Source: Bacteroidota bacterium
Lineage (GTDB): Bacteria > Bacteroidota > Bacteroidia > 2-12-FULL-35-15
Direction of reading: 5' to 3'
Assembly: GCA_025963715.1 (NCBI GenBank)
Contig: JAOQAG010000005.1
Span: 62,001-126,000 of the forward strand
Length of the DNA: 64,000 bases
Shown: in pieces, positions 42,278 to 52,281 of the stretch
How positions within the stretch are numbered: the first letter of the stretch is position 1
Layout of the letters: each line of letters starts with the position of its first letter
The notes under the pieces: model-generated
Told to the model about the DNA's origin: nothing
The model's database searches: none
The model's input: only the letters and a program-made list of their open reading frames with translations
Made by a program: the position numbers and the translations under genes

Positions 42278-42323
42278 AAATCCTTAACTTCGTCCCGCTT
42301 AATGCGGGACGCACATTAAAAAT

Positions 42324-42331
42324 CAAAGGTA
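42324..42331 (-). promoter_or_regulatory. Putative -7 box for tsaD
   Basis: TACCTTTG on the minus strand matches TAnnTTTG, about 46 nt before the ATG. No TTTG at the -33 distance. A GTCCCGC-TTAAT-GCGGGAC hairpin (42292-42310) lies in the resulting leader. Confidence 0.4.
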
Positions 42332-42372
42332 TTAAAAAACTCGGTAACATATTCTTTCGTTTACTGTCAACA

Positions 42373-45300
42373 TTGCTGTTTTTGCTGGTGTTGATCTTTT
42401 TGCTGGTGCAGGTAAAATCGGTGCAAACCTATGCCGGGCACCAGGTAGCCGCGTATTTAACCAAAAAGCTCAAAACAAAGGTGGAGATTGGCAGTGTGGA
42501 GATCGACTTTTTGAAAACCTTTGTTTTTACAGATGTTTACATCCAGGATCTCCATAACGATACGCTTTTGTATTCCAAAAAGATCAAGATTGATGTGGGC
42601 GAGTTCAATGCCGAAAAAGAAAGAATCCGGATCAGCAGCATTGTATTGCTCAATGCCAAAGCCGACCTGATCAAGTACAAAGCCGATCCCGACCTTAACC
42701 TGCAATTTATTATTGATGCTTTTGACGATGGCGATACCACCAGGCATGCGCCCCGGAAGCCCTGGGACATTAGCTTTGGAGAGGTTACGGTAGTAAATAC
42801 CTCCTTTACTTACCGCAACGAGCACGATACTATGGAAACCACGGGGATCAACTTTGTGGATATTGGGACGCGCAATATCAACGGGCGTTTTACGGATATT
42901 AAAATTGATAACGATACCATTCTCGGCACCATCGATTATTTATCGGCGACCGAAAAAAGCGGGTTTATTTTGGAAAATTTCAGCAGCTATGTAAACATTA
43001 GTCCCGTGGGATTAAAGCTGGACGAGCTGAAGATCAAAACCGCCGAAAGCAACATTCAAACCGATCTTACCTTTAAATACAAGCGTTACCGCGATTTCCT
43101 GAGTTTTATCGATAATGTGCGCATGACAGCCGTATTCGACCATTCGCAGCTGGAAATGAGCGACCTGGCTTATTTTGCGCCCGACCTGAAAGGCGTTTAC
43201 AAAAATGTATCGGTCACCGGAAAGGTAAGCGGCAAGGTGAGCGACCTGCGCGGCAAGGGAATGGATATTTACCTGGGCGGGCAAACCCATTATATTGGCG
43301 ATTTTGCGTTTACCGGTTTGCCCGATATTGACCAAACGCTGATCCATTTGAACGTACAAAGCTTATCCACCAATTACAAAGATCTGATCTCGCTGCCGAT
43401 TCCGCCGTTTGACAAACATGAAAAATTAAAATTGCCGGATAATATTGCCAGGCTGGGAAACATGACGTTTAAAGGAACGTTCACCGGTTTGTACAACGAT
43501 TTTTATGCATACGGAGTATTTAATTCGGCGCTCGGCAGGTTGTACACCGACCTTTCCGTAAAAAATGATTACGATAAAAAGAAAGAATTTTACAAAGGAA
43601 AATTACGCTCCGAGGATTTTGATGTGGGTACATTTTTAAAAGCGCCGCTGCTCGGGAAAGTTACCGCCAATGTGGAGATCGACGGATCGGGCCTGACCCT
43701 GGAAGATGTGGAAGCAAAGCTGAAAGGAACGATCAACAGCATTGATTTTAACGATTACCATTATAACAATGTAGCAATTGAAGGCGATGTAGCGAAACAG
43801 GTGTTCAACGGAAAATTAAATGTGAAGGACGATAACATTGATTTTGATTTTATCGGGAAAGTGGATTTTTCGAAAAAATTGCCAACGCTGGATTTTGTGA
43901 GTACGGTGAATAAAGCCGATCTGGGCGCACTGCATTTTATCACTACCGATAAAAAAACAAACCTCACCACGCAGATCATCATCAACGTAACGGGCAACAG
44001 CATTGATAATTTAATAGGGCAGATCAACCTGGACAATACCATTTATACTGCCGATAAGGAGGTGTATCGCGTAAGCGTTTTTAATCTTGTATCGGAAGAG
44101 GATAAAGGTGTAAAAACGATCAAGCTGTTTTCCGATTTTTGCAATGCCAAAGTAAAAGGCTCGTTCAGGATCCTGGACATGGCCAACTCTATGAAAAGTG
44201 TGCTGAGCAAATACCTGCCATCGTATATCAGCACTACAATTGTTAAAAACACGCCGCAGCAAAATTTCGAATACAGTTTTTTATTCAAAAAAACAGATGC
44301 GGTTACCCGGCTGTTTACGCCCGGAATAGAGATTGCGCCGCAAACAAAACTCAAAGGGAATTTTAATTCGCTGACCAATACTCTTTCCATGGACGGCACT
44401 TCCGATAAGATTAACCTGTACGGTTATGTGTTTACTGACTGGAAGCTGAACAGTACAACCAGCAACGAAGAATTACAGCTGAACATGTCGGGTAGCAAAC
44501 TGTATTTATCCGATAGTTTGTGGCTCACGGACTTTACGGTGAAAACAAATACGCGTTCCGACAGTGTGAATTTGAAAGTGGATTGGGACAATAAAAAAAC
44601 GAGCAATTTGTACAAAGGCGACCTGAGCGCATTCCTGAATTTTAATCCCGATAAAACGATTGAATTTAAGATCCAGCCTTCGTCTTTTGTGATCGCAGAT
44701 TCGGTGTGGGATGTAAACAAATCCAATCAAGTGCTGATCGACTCATCGTATGTGATCATCAAAGACTTAACGTTTGAGCACAAGGAGCAATCCATCGCGA
44801 TCAACGGCGCTATTTCCGACAATTCAAAAGATGCGTTGCGGCTGGCGCTGAACGATTTTAACCTGGCCAACCTGAATGTTTTTACCCGGCAAATGGGTTT
44901 GAAACTGCAGGGAAGAACCACCGGTGAATCTGATATTCTTGATTTTTATCACAACATGGTATTTACGAGCAATACCAATTTTAAATCACTTTTTGTAAAC
45001 GGCGAGGAGATTGGCGACGGCGATGTGGAAACCGTGTGGGACAAAGCCAAGGAAGCGTTGTATCTGCACGGTACGTTTACACTTGGGATTGTACCCAATA
45101 TTTTATTTTCCGGTTATTATTATCCGAAACGCATCGGCGATAACCTCGATCTGGAGCTGAATTTACAGGCGATCCAGATGAAAATTTTTGAGCCGTATGT
45201 AAAACAATACTGTTCGGATTTTATCGGGCAGTTTTCCGGAAATGTACTGGTGAAAGGCTCTGTAAAGAAACCTTTGCTGAGCGGAAAAATAAGTGTAAAT

Positions 45301-46875
45301 GCAAAAAAGATTACGGTGGATTACCTGAATACATCGTATCGTTCGACGCACGACATCATTATCGAAAACAATTCCTTTGGTGTGGAAGACATGGTGGTAT
45401 ACGATGTGAACAATAACAAAGCGATCGTTACCGGAAAATTATACCACAATAATTTCAAGGATTTTCAGCTGGATTATGATATCAGCATCAACAAATTCAT
45501 GTGCCTGAATACCACGGAAGCCAACAATACGTTGTTTTACGGGAAAGCGTATGCAACGGGCATTGTCAATATTTCGGGTTTTATTGACGACGAGATCCGC
45601 ATCGATGCAAATGTGAAAACGGAAAAGATCACGTCGTATGATAAAACAGATAAAATTTCGTTATTGTCGAAAACCGAAATGACACAATTTTTCATCCCGC
45701 TTTCGGGCCCCTCGGAAGTAAGTGAGAATAATTTTATCACGTTTGTGAAAAAAGATTCGAGCTTAAAAGTGAAAAATAATTACAAGGTGCAGCTGGGCGG
45801 ACTGGCCTTGAATTTTGATCTGGAAGTAACGCCCGATGCGGAAGTGCAATTGATCTTTGATCAGAAGGTGGGCGACGTGATCAAGGCGCGTGGCGCGGGA
45901 AACATAAAGCTGCAGATCAACTCGCAGGGCGATTTTAAAATGTACGGCGATTATGTGATCGAGGATGGCGATTATTTGTTTACGCTGCAAAATATCATCA
46001 ATAAAAAATTCGCGATCGAAAAAGGAAGTGTGATCAAGTGGAGCGGCGTTCCGTACAAAGCCGACCTGGACATTACCGCGATCTACAAAGCGCGTGCAAC
46101 GCTGAAACCGTTTTTTCCGACGGATTCGTCCAGCAATTACAAACGTCGTTACCCGGTTGATCTGAAGCTGATGATGACTGATCAGTTGCTTTCTCCGCAG
46201 ATCAATTTCGGAATTTACATTCCTACCGTGGATGCCAGCACGCGGCAAACGGTAATGAATTATATTAATACGGATGCGGAGATGAACCGCCAGGTTTTTT
46301 CGCTGCTGATGCTGAATAGTTTTGTAACGCCGCCGCAATTGCTTTCGGCCGGAACGGTCACGGGTAACCCCGGCACCGCGGCAGGTACGGCGCTTAATGC
46401 GAACAGCGCCGAGCTGCTTTCCAACCAGCTGAGTAATATGCTGAGCAAGATCAGCAAGGATTTTGATATAGGCGTAACGTACCGGCCGGGCGAATACCAG
46501 GGCGGGAGCGAGATCAGTTCCAAAGAGCTGGAAGTGGCGCTTTCCAAACAATTGTTCGACGACCGGCTGAGCATTGACGGAAACGTGGGTGTGAACAGCA
46601 ACAGCACGAGCCAGAATACCAACAATATTGTGGGTGATGTAAACGTGGATTATAAAATTACGGACGACGGGAAATTACGGATCAAGGCATTTAATAAATC
46701 CAACGACAATAACCGGATCTATAGCTCCGGGCCGTATACGCAGGGCGTGGGAGTTTTTTACCGGGAAGAATTTGATACCATCGGAGAATTATATGCGCGT
46801 TATCTCGGAAATTTACGCGACCGGAAAGCGCGGAAAAAACAAGTGGATGATAATGCGGAACCACCTTCGGATTAA
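42373..46875 (+). CDS. tamB: TamB/DUF490 translocation-assembly protein homologue
   Basis: AsmA/TamB-type envelope protein of about 1500 residues. An N-terminal membrane helix is followed by a very long beta-helical repeat region and the C-terminal TamB domain: GAGNIKLQINSQGDFKMYGD, DYLFTLQNIINKKFAIEKGS and LMMTDQLLSPQINFGI. Family members bridge inner and outer membranes in outer membrane protein assembly or phospholipid transport. The start is uncertain. The frame is open back to 42280 with no ATG or GTG. TTG 42373 is the first standard start, yet the upstream in-frame residues IKGIKKLGNIFFRLLST look like the normal cytoplasmic lead, so a non-standard start (such as ATT 42331) is possible. 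Confidence 0.88.
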   Translation: MLFLLVLIFLLVQVKSVQTYAGHQVAAYLTKKLKTKVEIGSVEIDFLKTFVFTDVYIQDLHNDTLLYSKKIKIDVGEFNAEKERIRISSIVLLNAKADLIKYKADPDLNLQFIIDAFDDGDTTRHAPRKPWDISFGEVTVVNTSFTYRNEHDTMETTGINFVDIGTRNINGRFTDIKIDNDTILGTIDYLSATEKSGFILENFSSYVNISPVGLKLDELKIKTAESNIQTDLTFKYKRYRDFLSFIDNVRMTAVFDHSQLEMSDLAYFAPDLKGVYKNVSVTGKVSGKVSDLRGKGMDIYLGGQTHYIGDFAFTGLPDIDQTLIHLNVQSLSTNYKDLISLPIPPFDKHEKLKLPDNIARLGNMTFKGTFTGLYNDFYAYGVFNSALGRLYTDLSVKNDYDKKKEFYKGKLRSEDFDVGTFLKAPLLGKVTANVEIDGSGLTLEDVEAKLKGTINSIDFNDYHYNNVAIEGDVAKQVFNGKLNVKDDNIDFDFIGKVDFSKKLPTLDFVSTVNKADLGALHFITTDKKTNLTTQIIINVTGNSIDNLIGQINLDNTIYTADKEVYRVSVFNLVSEEDKGVKTIKLFSDFCNAKVKGSFRILDMANSMKSVLSKYLPSYISTTIVKNTPQQNFEYSFLFKKTDAVTRLFTPGIEIAPQTKLKGNFNSLTNTLSMDGTSDKINLYGYVFTDWKLNSTTSNEELQLNMSGSKLYLSDSLWLTDFTVKTNTRSDSVNLKVDWDNKKTSNLYKGDLSAFLNFNPDKTIEFKIQPSSFVIADSVWDVNKSNQVLIDSSYVIIKDLTFEHKEQSIAINGAISDNSKDALRLALNDFNLANLNVFTRQMGLKLQGRTTGESDILDFYHNMVFTSNTNFKSLFVNGEEIGDGDVETVWDKAKEALYLHGTFTLGIVPNILFSGYYYPKRIGDNLDLELNLQAIQMKIFEPYVKQYCSDFIGQFSGNVLVKGSVKKPLLSGKISVNAKKITVDYLNTSYRSTHDIIIENNSFGVEDMVVYDVNNNKAIVTGKLYHNNFKDFQLDYDISINKFMCLNTTEANNTLFYGKAYATGIVNISGFIDDEIRIDANVKTEKITSYDKTDKISLLSKTEMTQFFIPLSGPSEVSENNFITFVKKDSSLKVKNNYKVQLGGLALNFDLEVTPDAEVQLIFDQKVGDVIKARGAGNIKLQINSQGDFKMYGDYVIEDGDYLFTLQNIINKKFAIEKGSVIKWSGVPYKADLDITAIYKARATLKPFFPTDSSSNYKRRYPVDLKLMMTDQLLSPQINFGIYIPTVDASTRQTVMNYINTDAEMNRQVFSLLMLNSFVTPPQLLSAGTVTGNPGTAAGTALNANSAELLSNQLSNMLSKISKDFDIGVTYRPGEYQGGSEISSKELEVALSKQLFDDRLSIDGNVGVNSNSTSQNTNNIVGDVNVDYKITDDGKLRIKAFNKSNDNNRIYSSGPYTQGVGVFYREEFDTIGELYARYLGNLRDRKARKKQVDDNAEPPSD

Positions 46876-46943
46876 TTTGAAAATATGCTAATTTGAAAAT
46901 ATGCTAATTTGAAAATTTGAAGATGAGCTAATTTGAAAATGAG
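46874..46943. repeat. Tandem AATTTGAAAATATGCT repeat
   Basis: Two exact 16-bp units followed by two degenerate ones (AATTTGAAAATTTGAAG, AATTTGAAAATGAG), overlapping the tamB stop codon. Reverse-strand relatives (TTTTCAAATCTTCAAATTG) lie at 46997-47020 after the terminator. Confidence 0.75.
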
Positions 46944-46950
46944 AAAAAAT

Positions 46951-46986
46951 AAAAACGCCTTACAAAATTATTGCAAGGCGTTTTTT
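46951..46986. terminator. Bidirectional terminator between tamB and ribBA
   Basis: Stem AAAAACGCCTTACAA / TTGCAAGGCGTTTTT with one A-C mismatch and loop AATTA, flanked by A- and T-tracts, between convergent genes. Confidence 0.85.
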
Positions 46987-47033
46987 ATTTCTACATTTTC
47001 AAATCTTCAAATTGATTTCATTTTCAAATTATT

Positions 47034-48248
47034 TTATTTATCCAGCTTCAGCGAGTGTCCCATTTTATCGCGTTTGGTTTGCAGATAAAATTTATTGTGC
47101 TCGTTGGATTGGATCTCGATCGCAATATTATCCACGATCTCTAATCCGTAACCGATCAATCCTGCACGTTTTTTAGGGTTATTGCTCATCAGGCGGATCT
47201 TGGTGATGCCAAGGTCGCGGATGATTTGAGCGCCAACACCATAATCGCGCTCGTCGGGTTTAAAGCCCAGCTCTTCATTTGCTTCTACGGTATCCATGCC
47301 TTCTTCCTGTAATTTATAGGCTTTTAATTTGTTCAGCAGTCCAATTCCACGGCCTTCCTGGTTCATGTATACGATCACACCTTTTCCTTCTTTTTCGATC
47401 ATCTCCATGGAGCGTTGTAATTGCGGTCCGCAATCGCAGCGGCAGGATCCGAAAATATCACCGGTTAAGCAGGAGGAATGGACGCGCACCATCACCGGCT
47501 CGTCTTTTTTCCAGGTTCCTTTGATCAAGGCTAAATGCTCCTGGTCGTTGGTGGTCTGGCGATAAGCGATCAGGTCGAAATTACCGTATTTAGTAGGCAT
47601 TTTTACCTGCACATCGCGTGTAATAATGGTTTCGTTTTTTACGCGGTAGGCGATCAGGTCTTCGATAGAAATGATCTTCAAATTGTGTTTTTTCGCAACT
47701 ACCAGTAATTCCGGTAAACGCGCCATGGTGCCATCTTCATTTAAAATTTCCACCAATACACCTGCAGGCTCAAATCCGGCCATGCGTGCTAAATCGATGG
47801 TGGCTTCGGTATGTCCGGCTCTGCGTAAAACGCCGCCATTCTTCGCTTTAAGCGGGAAAATATGTCCGGGTCTTCCCAGTTCTTCCGGGCGTGTATTGGG
47901 ATTTACCAATGCCTGGATGGTTTTGGAACGGTCGCTTGCCGAAATTCCGGTAGTACAGCCGTGTCCGAGTAAATCAATGGAAACCGTAAATGCAGTGCTA
48001 TGCTCTGCAGTATTGTTGGTAACCATCATTTCGAGCCCCAGCTCAATGCAGCGCTCTTCGGTAATTGGTGCGCAGATCAGGCCACGACCGTGCGTTGCCA
48101 TAAAATTGATTATTTCGGGTGTTACATTTTGAGCCGCAGTCAGAAAATCTCCTTCATTTTCACGGTTTTCATCATCCACCACAATAATTACCTTTCCTGC
48201 TTTGAGGTCGGCAATTGCTTCTTCGATTGTATTTAGTACAGATTGCAT
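47034..48248 (-). CDS. ribBA: Bifunctional DHBP synthase / GTP cyclohydrolase II
   Basis: Riboflavin-pathway fusion of 404 residues. The RibB domain (1 to about 205) makes 3,4-dihydroxy-2-butanone 4-phosphate from ribulose 5-phosphate and has the acidic loop [28 protein letters not shown] and the [13 protein letters not shown] catalytic block. The RibA domain (about 206-404) opens GTP and has the zinc site [15 protein letters not shown] (three Cys), [18 protein letters not shown] and [10 protein letters not shown]. Both active sites look intact, unlike some RibBA with a dead half. The leader is too short (about 20 nt after the -7 box) for an FMN riboswitch. Confidence 0.97.
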   Translation of the reverse strand: MQSVLNTIEEAIADLKAGKVIIVVDDENRENEGDFLTAAQNVTPEIINFMATHGRGLICAPITEERCIELGLEMMVTNNTAEHSTAFTVSIDLLGHGCTTGISASDRSKTIQALVNPNTRPEELGRPGHIFPLKAKNGGVLRRAGHTEATIDLARMAGFEPAGVLVEILNEDGTMARLPELLVVAKKHNLKIISIEDLIAYRVKNETIITRDVQVKMPTKYGNFDLIAYRQTTNDQEHLALIKGTWKKDEPVMVRVHSSCLTGDIFGSCRCDCGPQLQRSMEMIEKEGKGVIVYMNQEGRGIGLLNKLKAYKLQEEGMDTVEANEELGFKPDERDYGVGAQIIRDLGITKIRLMSNNPKKRAGLIGYGLEIVDNIAIEIQSNEHNKFYLQTKRDKMGHSLKLDK

Positions 48249-48492
48249 TATATAAATATTGTTTAGAGTTACAAAGATAACAATTTACGGGTTGACTTGT
48301 TTAAATGAGGGAGGGGAACTTTGTGCCAATTAAAATGCTGCTAACATTTATGAGATCCCGTTCGCCGCGGCGGACGGGATGACAACTTCGGTAGATGATT
48401 ATTATTCAAATAGACGTTCGCACAGCAATACAGATTCGTAAAATTCGTTCCTGTCGCTATCTGTACAGCAAACTTTAAACTTTAAACTATTT
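48249..48492. repeat. Repeats upstream of ribBA
   Basis: Holds the ribBA promoter box, the palindrome TTCGCCGCGGCGGACGGGAT (48360-48379), CAGATTCGTAAAATTCGTTC (48430) and AAACTTTAAACTTTAAAC (48473). No gene. Confidence 0.65.
48272..48279 (-). promoter_or_regulatory. Putative -7 box for ribBA
   Basis: TATCTTTG on the minus strand matches TAnnTTTG, 24 nt before the ATG. The -33 position has no clear TTTG. Confidence 0.45.
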
Positions 48493-49719
48493 TTACCTTC
48501 TTCTCTGCGGCACATTCGCGATCAGCAACAGGAACAACAGAAAAAAGTAAACTCCCATTTGCCGTTCCAGGATGGATTCGGTAAGCATGATCAGGATAAT
48601 ACTGCCAATAATGACGATCCCAAAAGGATTATCCCTGCATTGTTTGATAAATATGAAGAGGGAGAATAAGAACAGCAGCAGAATAAAAATTCCATATGTA
48701 ACCCCAAGCGTTAAATACTGATTGTGTGAATTGTATTTGTAACTTTCAAACGCAGCCGGATTTTTACTTTTGTAACAATCGTCCAATGTTTTTTGCGAAG
48801 CCATGGCGCCGGTTCCTTTCCAGAAATGATCATTAAAAACATCTTTACTGCAATCAAGGATCATTGTCCGCTGGCTCAGGGTATTGTCATCCGCATTAGC
48901 GGCAGAAGCATAGCTTTTTACTTCATCCACACGGCTTTTCAGAGATGGGACAATGAAGTAGATCCCGGCGCTGAAAAGCAGCAGCAACGTATAAGTTTTA
49001 AATACTGTTTTCTTGTTTTTAATTTTTAAATAAATGATCCGGAAAGTGCCTGCGAGTAAGATCAGCAAAGGCATTTTTGCAGCAAGCAGGATCGTTAAAA
49101 ATAAAATAATGATTCCGGCAATAATAAAAAATAGTTTTCCGATCACCATCTGGTGTTCAAAATCGTACATGATCCAGAACAGGGTAGCGGCTGCAAACAG
49201 GCTGTAATAAGTAGGATGGAGGTGGCTGTAATTTTCAAATAGCAGGCGAAGCAGGTAAGCACCATTTTCATAACCGGCCGGAGAAAATAAAATTCCGTCC
49301 GCGATAAGCATTGCCGTTGCGTATGCTGTAACGGCAAAAATGGAAAGCGTAAAGCAAAGAAAATACGGACGTGCATTTTTTATGTTGAAGAGATGAATAA
49401 ATACCGGAATGGAAACCGGTGCTATAAAAAACAATAGCTTTTTTTGAAATTCGAACAGTATTGTGGCACTGTTCAAATGCAGGAGAAGCTCCAGCAGGTA
49501 AGGAATAAAAGGCAGGATGAGCAGCAGGCTTGTTCCTCGGTTTTTCCAGACAGGAACAGGTTCGATATAAATCCAGTAAAGCAACACATACGACGAAAAT
49601 ACACTAAACAAAATATTGGTGATATTGAGCGGCAAAGCCGGAAATGCAAACAGGGCAAAGAAAATCCACTGTGGGATCTTATGTACCAAACCTGTTTTGT
49701 TATAGTTTCCGTTCTGCAT
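48493..49719 (-). CDS. O-antigen ligase/polymerase-like membrane protein
   Basis: Polytopic protein of 408 residues with about ten helices. A large periplasmic loop (about 265-335) contains SQRTMILDCSKDVFNDHFWKG-like residues and YNSHNQYLTLGVTYG, the H-x-x-Y/x-L region of the Wzy_C (O-antigen ligase) family. It would attach or polymerise surface polysaccharide on undecaprenyl carriers. It overlaps the upstream GT4 gene by 20 bp, forming a minus-strand operon of three polysaccharide genes. Ligase and polymerase functions cannot be separated from sequence. Confidence 0.82.
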   Translation of the reverse strand: MQNGNYNKTGLVHKIPQWIFFALFAFPALPLNITNILFSVFSSYVLLYWIYIEPVPVWKNRGTSLLLILPFIPYLLELLLHLNSATILFEFQKKLLFFIAPVSIPVFIHLFNIKNARPYFLCFTLSIFAVTAYATAMLIADGILFSPAGYENGAYLLRLLFENYSHLHPTYYSLFAAATLFWIMYDFEHQMVIGKLFFIIAGIIILFLTILLAAKMPLLILLAGTFRIIYLKIKNKKTVFKTYTLLLLFSAGIYFIVPSLKSRVDEVKSYASAANADDNTLSQRTMILDCSKDVFNDHFWKGTGAMASQKTLDDCYKSKNPAAFESYKYNSHNQYLTLGVTYGIFILLLFLFSLFIFIKQCRDNPFGIVIIGSIILIMLTESILERQMGVYFFLLFLLLIANVPQRRR

Positions 49720-50815
49720 GCGCCGTGTATTTTTGATTTATAAATGCACGCAGCTCGGTGTGAAAACGGTTGACATTGAATGGTTGCACATTTTTCAGGA
49801 AGTCGGCCGTTTCGTATTTCATGTTTTGTTTTTCAAAGGTGCTTATCGCTTTTACGATGGAAACCACGGATTGTTCCTCAAAAAATAAACCGGTGGTACT
49901 CAATACGGTTTCTTTGTAGCCGCCAAGGTAAGGTACAATTACCGGCGTTCCGCAGGCCTGCGCTTCCACGATGGTAATTCCAAAATCCTCGTTGGCAGCG
50001 GCAACAAAGGCTTTTGCCGATCTTATTTTTTCTCTTAATTCGTTTAATTCCAGGTAACCCAGGATCTGCACATTGGGCGGTGCCATTTTTTTTAATTTTT
50101 TCCGGTTGGGGCCGTCCCCGGCAATCATTAATTTCAGATCAGGAAACTGTGCGAATGCTTTTACCAGCAATTCCATTTTTTTATACGCTACCAGTCGCGA
50201 AACCGTAAAATAATATTCCTGCTTTTGCTGCTGGATGCTAAATTGCTCCACATCCACAGGCGGATAGATCACGGTAGATTCGCGGTTATAATTTTGTTTG
50301 ATGCGGTTACTTACGTTGTGTGAATTGGCAATGAAAAAATCAACGCGGTCATTCACCGATCTGTCCCAGTTTTTTAAACGGTTCAAAAAGAACGAAAAAA
50401 TGCTCCGGCTCAGCGGATCTTTTGTTTCTTTTAAATAATCATCCTTCAGGTCCCAGGCATATCTTACAGGGCTGTGGCAATAACAAATGTGTAATTGACC
50501 GGGATGTTTTTTTATTCCTTTTGCAACACAATAAGAAGAGGAAATGATCAGGTCGTAATCCGACAGGTCCAGTTTTTCAATAGCACCGGGAAAAAGCGGA
50601 AAAAGAAAACGGTAGAATTTTTTAGCAAAAGGAATTTTTTGAATAAAGCTTTTGGTGGTTGATTTTCCGGATAAAAAACGCTGCCGTTTTGTATCGTCAA
50701 AAAAATCAAACAAACAATATACATCGGCATCAGGATAGCAATACAGGATCTCTTTGACCACCTTTTCGGCGCCGCCAACTTCATTGAACCAATCGTGTAC
50801 CAGTGCTATTCTCAT
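49700..50815 (-). CDS. Family 4 glycosyltransferase
   Basis: Retaining GT-B glycosyltransferase of 371 residues. The N-terminal domain begins IALVHDWFNEVGGAEKVVKE with the GGAE motif of this GT4 subgroup. The C-terminal donor domain has LMIAGDGPNRKKL and AANEDFGITIVEAQACGTPV, the E-x7-E signature. It probably adds a sugar to a lipid-linked oligosaccharide in the cytoplasm. It is second in the minus-strand operon: 2 nt after the other GT4 gene and overlapping the ligase-like gene by 20 bp. Confidence 0.93.
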   Translation of the reverse strand: MRIALVHDWFNEVGGAEKVVKEILYCYPDADVYCLFDFFDDTKRQRFLSGKSTTKSFIQKIPFAKKFYRFLFPLFPGAIEKLDLSDYDLIISSSYCVAKGIKKHPGQLHICYCHSPVRYAWDLKDDYLKETKDPLSRSIFSFFLNRLKNWDRSVNDRVDFFIANSHNVSNRIKQNYNRESTVIYPPVDVEQFSIQQQKQEYYFTVSRLVAYKKMELLVKAFAQFPDLKLMIAGDGPNRKKLKKMAPPNVQILGYLELNELREKIRSAKAFVAAANEDFGITIVEAQACGTPVIVPYLGGYKETVLSTTGLFFEEQSVVSIVKAISTFEKQNMKYETADFLKNVQPFNVNRFHTELRAFINQKYTAHAERKL

Positions 50816-50817
50816 TT

Positions 50818-51834
50818 TTATTGAAGCGTTTCCAGGTGTTTCAATACCTGCGAAGCCGCATGATCAAAGTTAAAGTTGTTTTTTAATTGTTCCCTTGCCG
50901 CTTCCGGAATTTCTTTTTTTTCGATCATCTCCATCGCTTTTTCAAAACTACCGGCATTTTCCGGCTGAAAATAAACAGGCAGGTCGCCGAATGATTCGCG
51001 GAACACCTCCAGATCCGAAGCGATTACGGGCGTTCCAAGGCAAAGGCTTTCCAGGATGGGAATCCCAAATCCTTCGTACAGCGAAGGATAAATAAGCGCT
51101 TTTGCATTTTTCAGCAGAAATAAATAATCAATGTTTTTTACATCATTTAAATAAGTGATGGCACGATGCTTCGGTAATTCAACGTTTGCAAATACATCCT
51201 TTTGGCTTTTTAATATGACCAGCTTGCAGCCTTTTTGTTCGATCAAATTGATGTAACGGATAATTGCCGCTGCATTTTTTCGCGGGTTACCGCAGCCTGT
51301 CATTAAAAAATAATTACCACGGATCATGTTGCCATTAGCAGTTTTTAGTTCGGGCAAACCGTTAGGGATGATGCTGATCTTATTTTCCGGAATGTGATAA
51401 TGCCTGATGATTTCTTTTTTTGAAAATCCGGAAACGGTAAAGATCATTTTTGAATTCCGACAAATGCGAGGGATCATGAATTGATACCATTTTTTAAAAG
51501 CAGGTTTAAACCAGTTCTTTTTCTGTTCAAATGCCAGATCGTGGATGGTAATAATTTGATTGTTAAGGCTTAACGGTGCCGCATTGCATAAATTCAGCAA
51601 GAGCGTATTTTTTTGTTTTTTAATGTAGCGCGGTAAGAAAAACTGTTCCCATAAAAAGCCATTTTTAGGACCCAGTACTTTTACATTGTTGTGAAAATGA
51701 GTATGTTGTGAAGGCGGAGCGATTAGCTCAAAAGCGATCCCTTTTTTTTCCAGTGCCGTTACAATACCGGCCGCAAAATTTTGTACGCCGCTTGCGGGCT
51801 GGGTTAAAAACCGACCGTTTATTACTAATTTCAT
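50818..51834 (-). CDS. Family 4 glycosyltransferase
   Basis: GT-B glycosyltransferase of 338 residues. The N-terminus VINGRFLTQPASGVQNFAAG has the G-V-x-x-F/Y acceptor loop of mannosyl- or rhamnosyltransferases of O-antigen and capsule assembly. The donor domain shows KALIYPSLYEGFGIPILESL with the E-x7-E motif. It is the first gene of the minus-strand operon 51834-48493 and faces the Wzm/Wzt operon across a repeat-rich spacer, so it is likely part of the same polysaccharide pathway. Donor sugar unknown. Confidence 0.93.
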   Translation of the reverse strand: MKLVINGRFLTQPASGVQNFAAGIVTALEKKGIAFELIAPPSQHTHFHNNVKVLGPKNGFLWEQFFLPRYIKKQKNTLLLNLCNAAPLSLNNQIITIHDLAFEQKKNWFKPAFKKWYQFMIPRICRNSKMIFTVSGFSKKEIIRHYHIPENKISIIPNGLPELKTANGNMIRGNYFLMTGCGNPRKNAAAIIRYINLIEQKGCKLVILKSQKDVFANVELPKHRAITYLNDVKNIDYLFLLKNAKALIYPSLYEGFGIPILESLCLGTPVIASDLEVFRESFGDLPVYFQPENAGSFEKAMEMIEKKEIPEAAREQLKNNFNFDHAASQVLKHLETLQ

Positions 51835-52281
51835 GCTGGAAGCCTTGTGGTTACTCTTACAAATATAAGTAATAAAGCGCGTTTTTTTCTCTTCATTATC
51901 GGGAGATAATCAGTTTTTACCAGCAAATTTTTTTCCACCACATAGGCACAAAGAAACACATAAGGTATCGCGTAAAAAAGATTCACCACAAAAGGAAAAA
52001 AAGAAAAACAGAAGACTGTGTGCAGATAACTTAAGCCCAAATGTAGTTTAGCGGGTTTCGTCTTTTATTTTTCTTTTGTTTCTTTTGTGGTTAAATTTTA
52101 TTTTAACAGTTCTCTTTTCCTGCACAGCCTGGCGGGTATTGCCTTATGTGTTTCTTTGTGCCTTATGTGGTAGAAATTTTTTTGTTTTTCCAATTTCTGA
52201 TTTCCCAAAAAAACAAGCACAAAAAATCTCCGCAACATAGCATAAAAATTGAGATAAAAGCCTTATTTTCGTCGGTATAAC
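51835..52281. repeat. Repeat-filled divergent spacer of the polysaccharide locus
   Basis: No gene in 447 bp. Contains ACCACATAGGCACAAAGAAA (51937), TCTTTTGTTTCTTTTGTGG (52072) and the inverse copy TATGTGTTTCTTTGTGCC (52146). The first and last form an inverted pair about 200 bp apart. A TTATTTTCG element at about 52263-52271 is a weak candidate for the wzm promoter. Confidence 0.65.

Noticed and set aside
45763-46551. 262-codon antisense frame inside the tamB-like gene
   Set aside because: Composition is Arg/His/Gln-rich without motif, as expected for the complement of a real coding frame.
48249-48300. FMN riboswitch upstream of ribBA
   Set aside because: The predicted promoter box leaves only about 20 nt of leader and no RFN-like conserved helices were seen.
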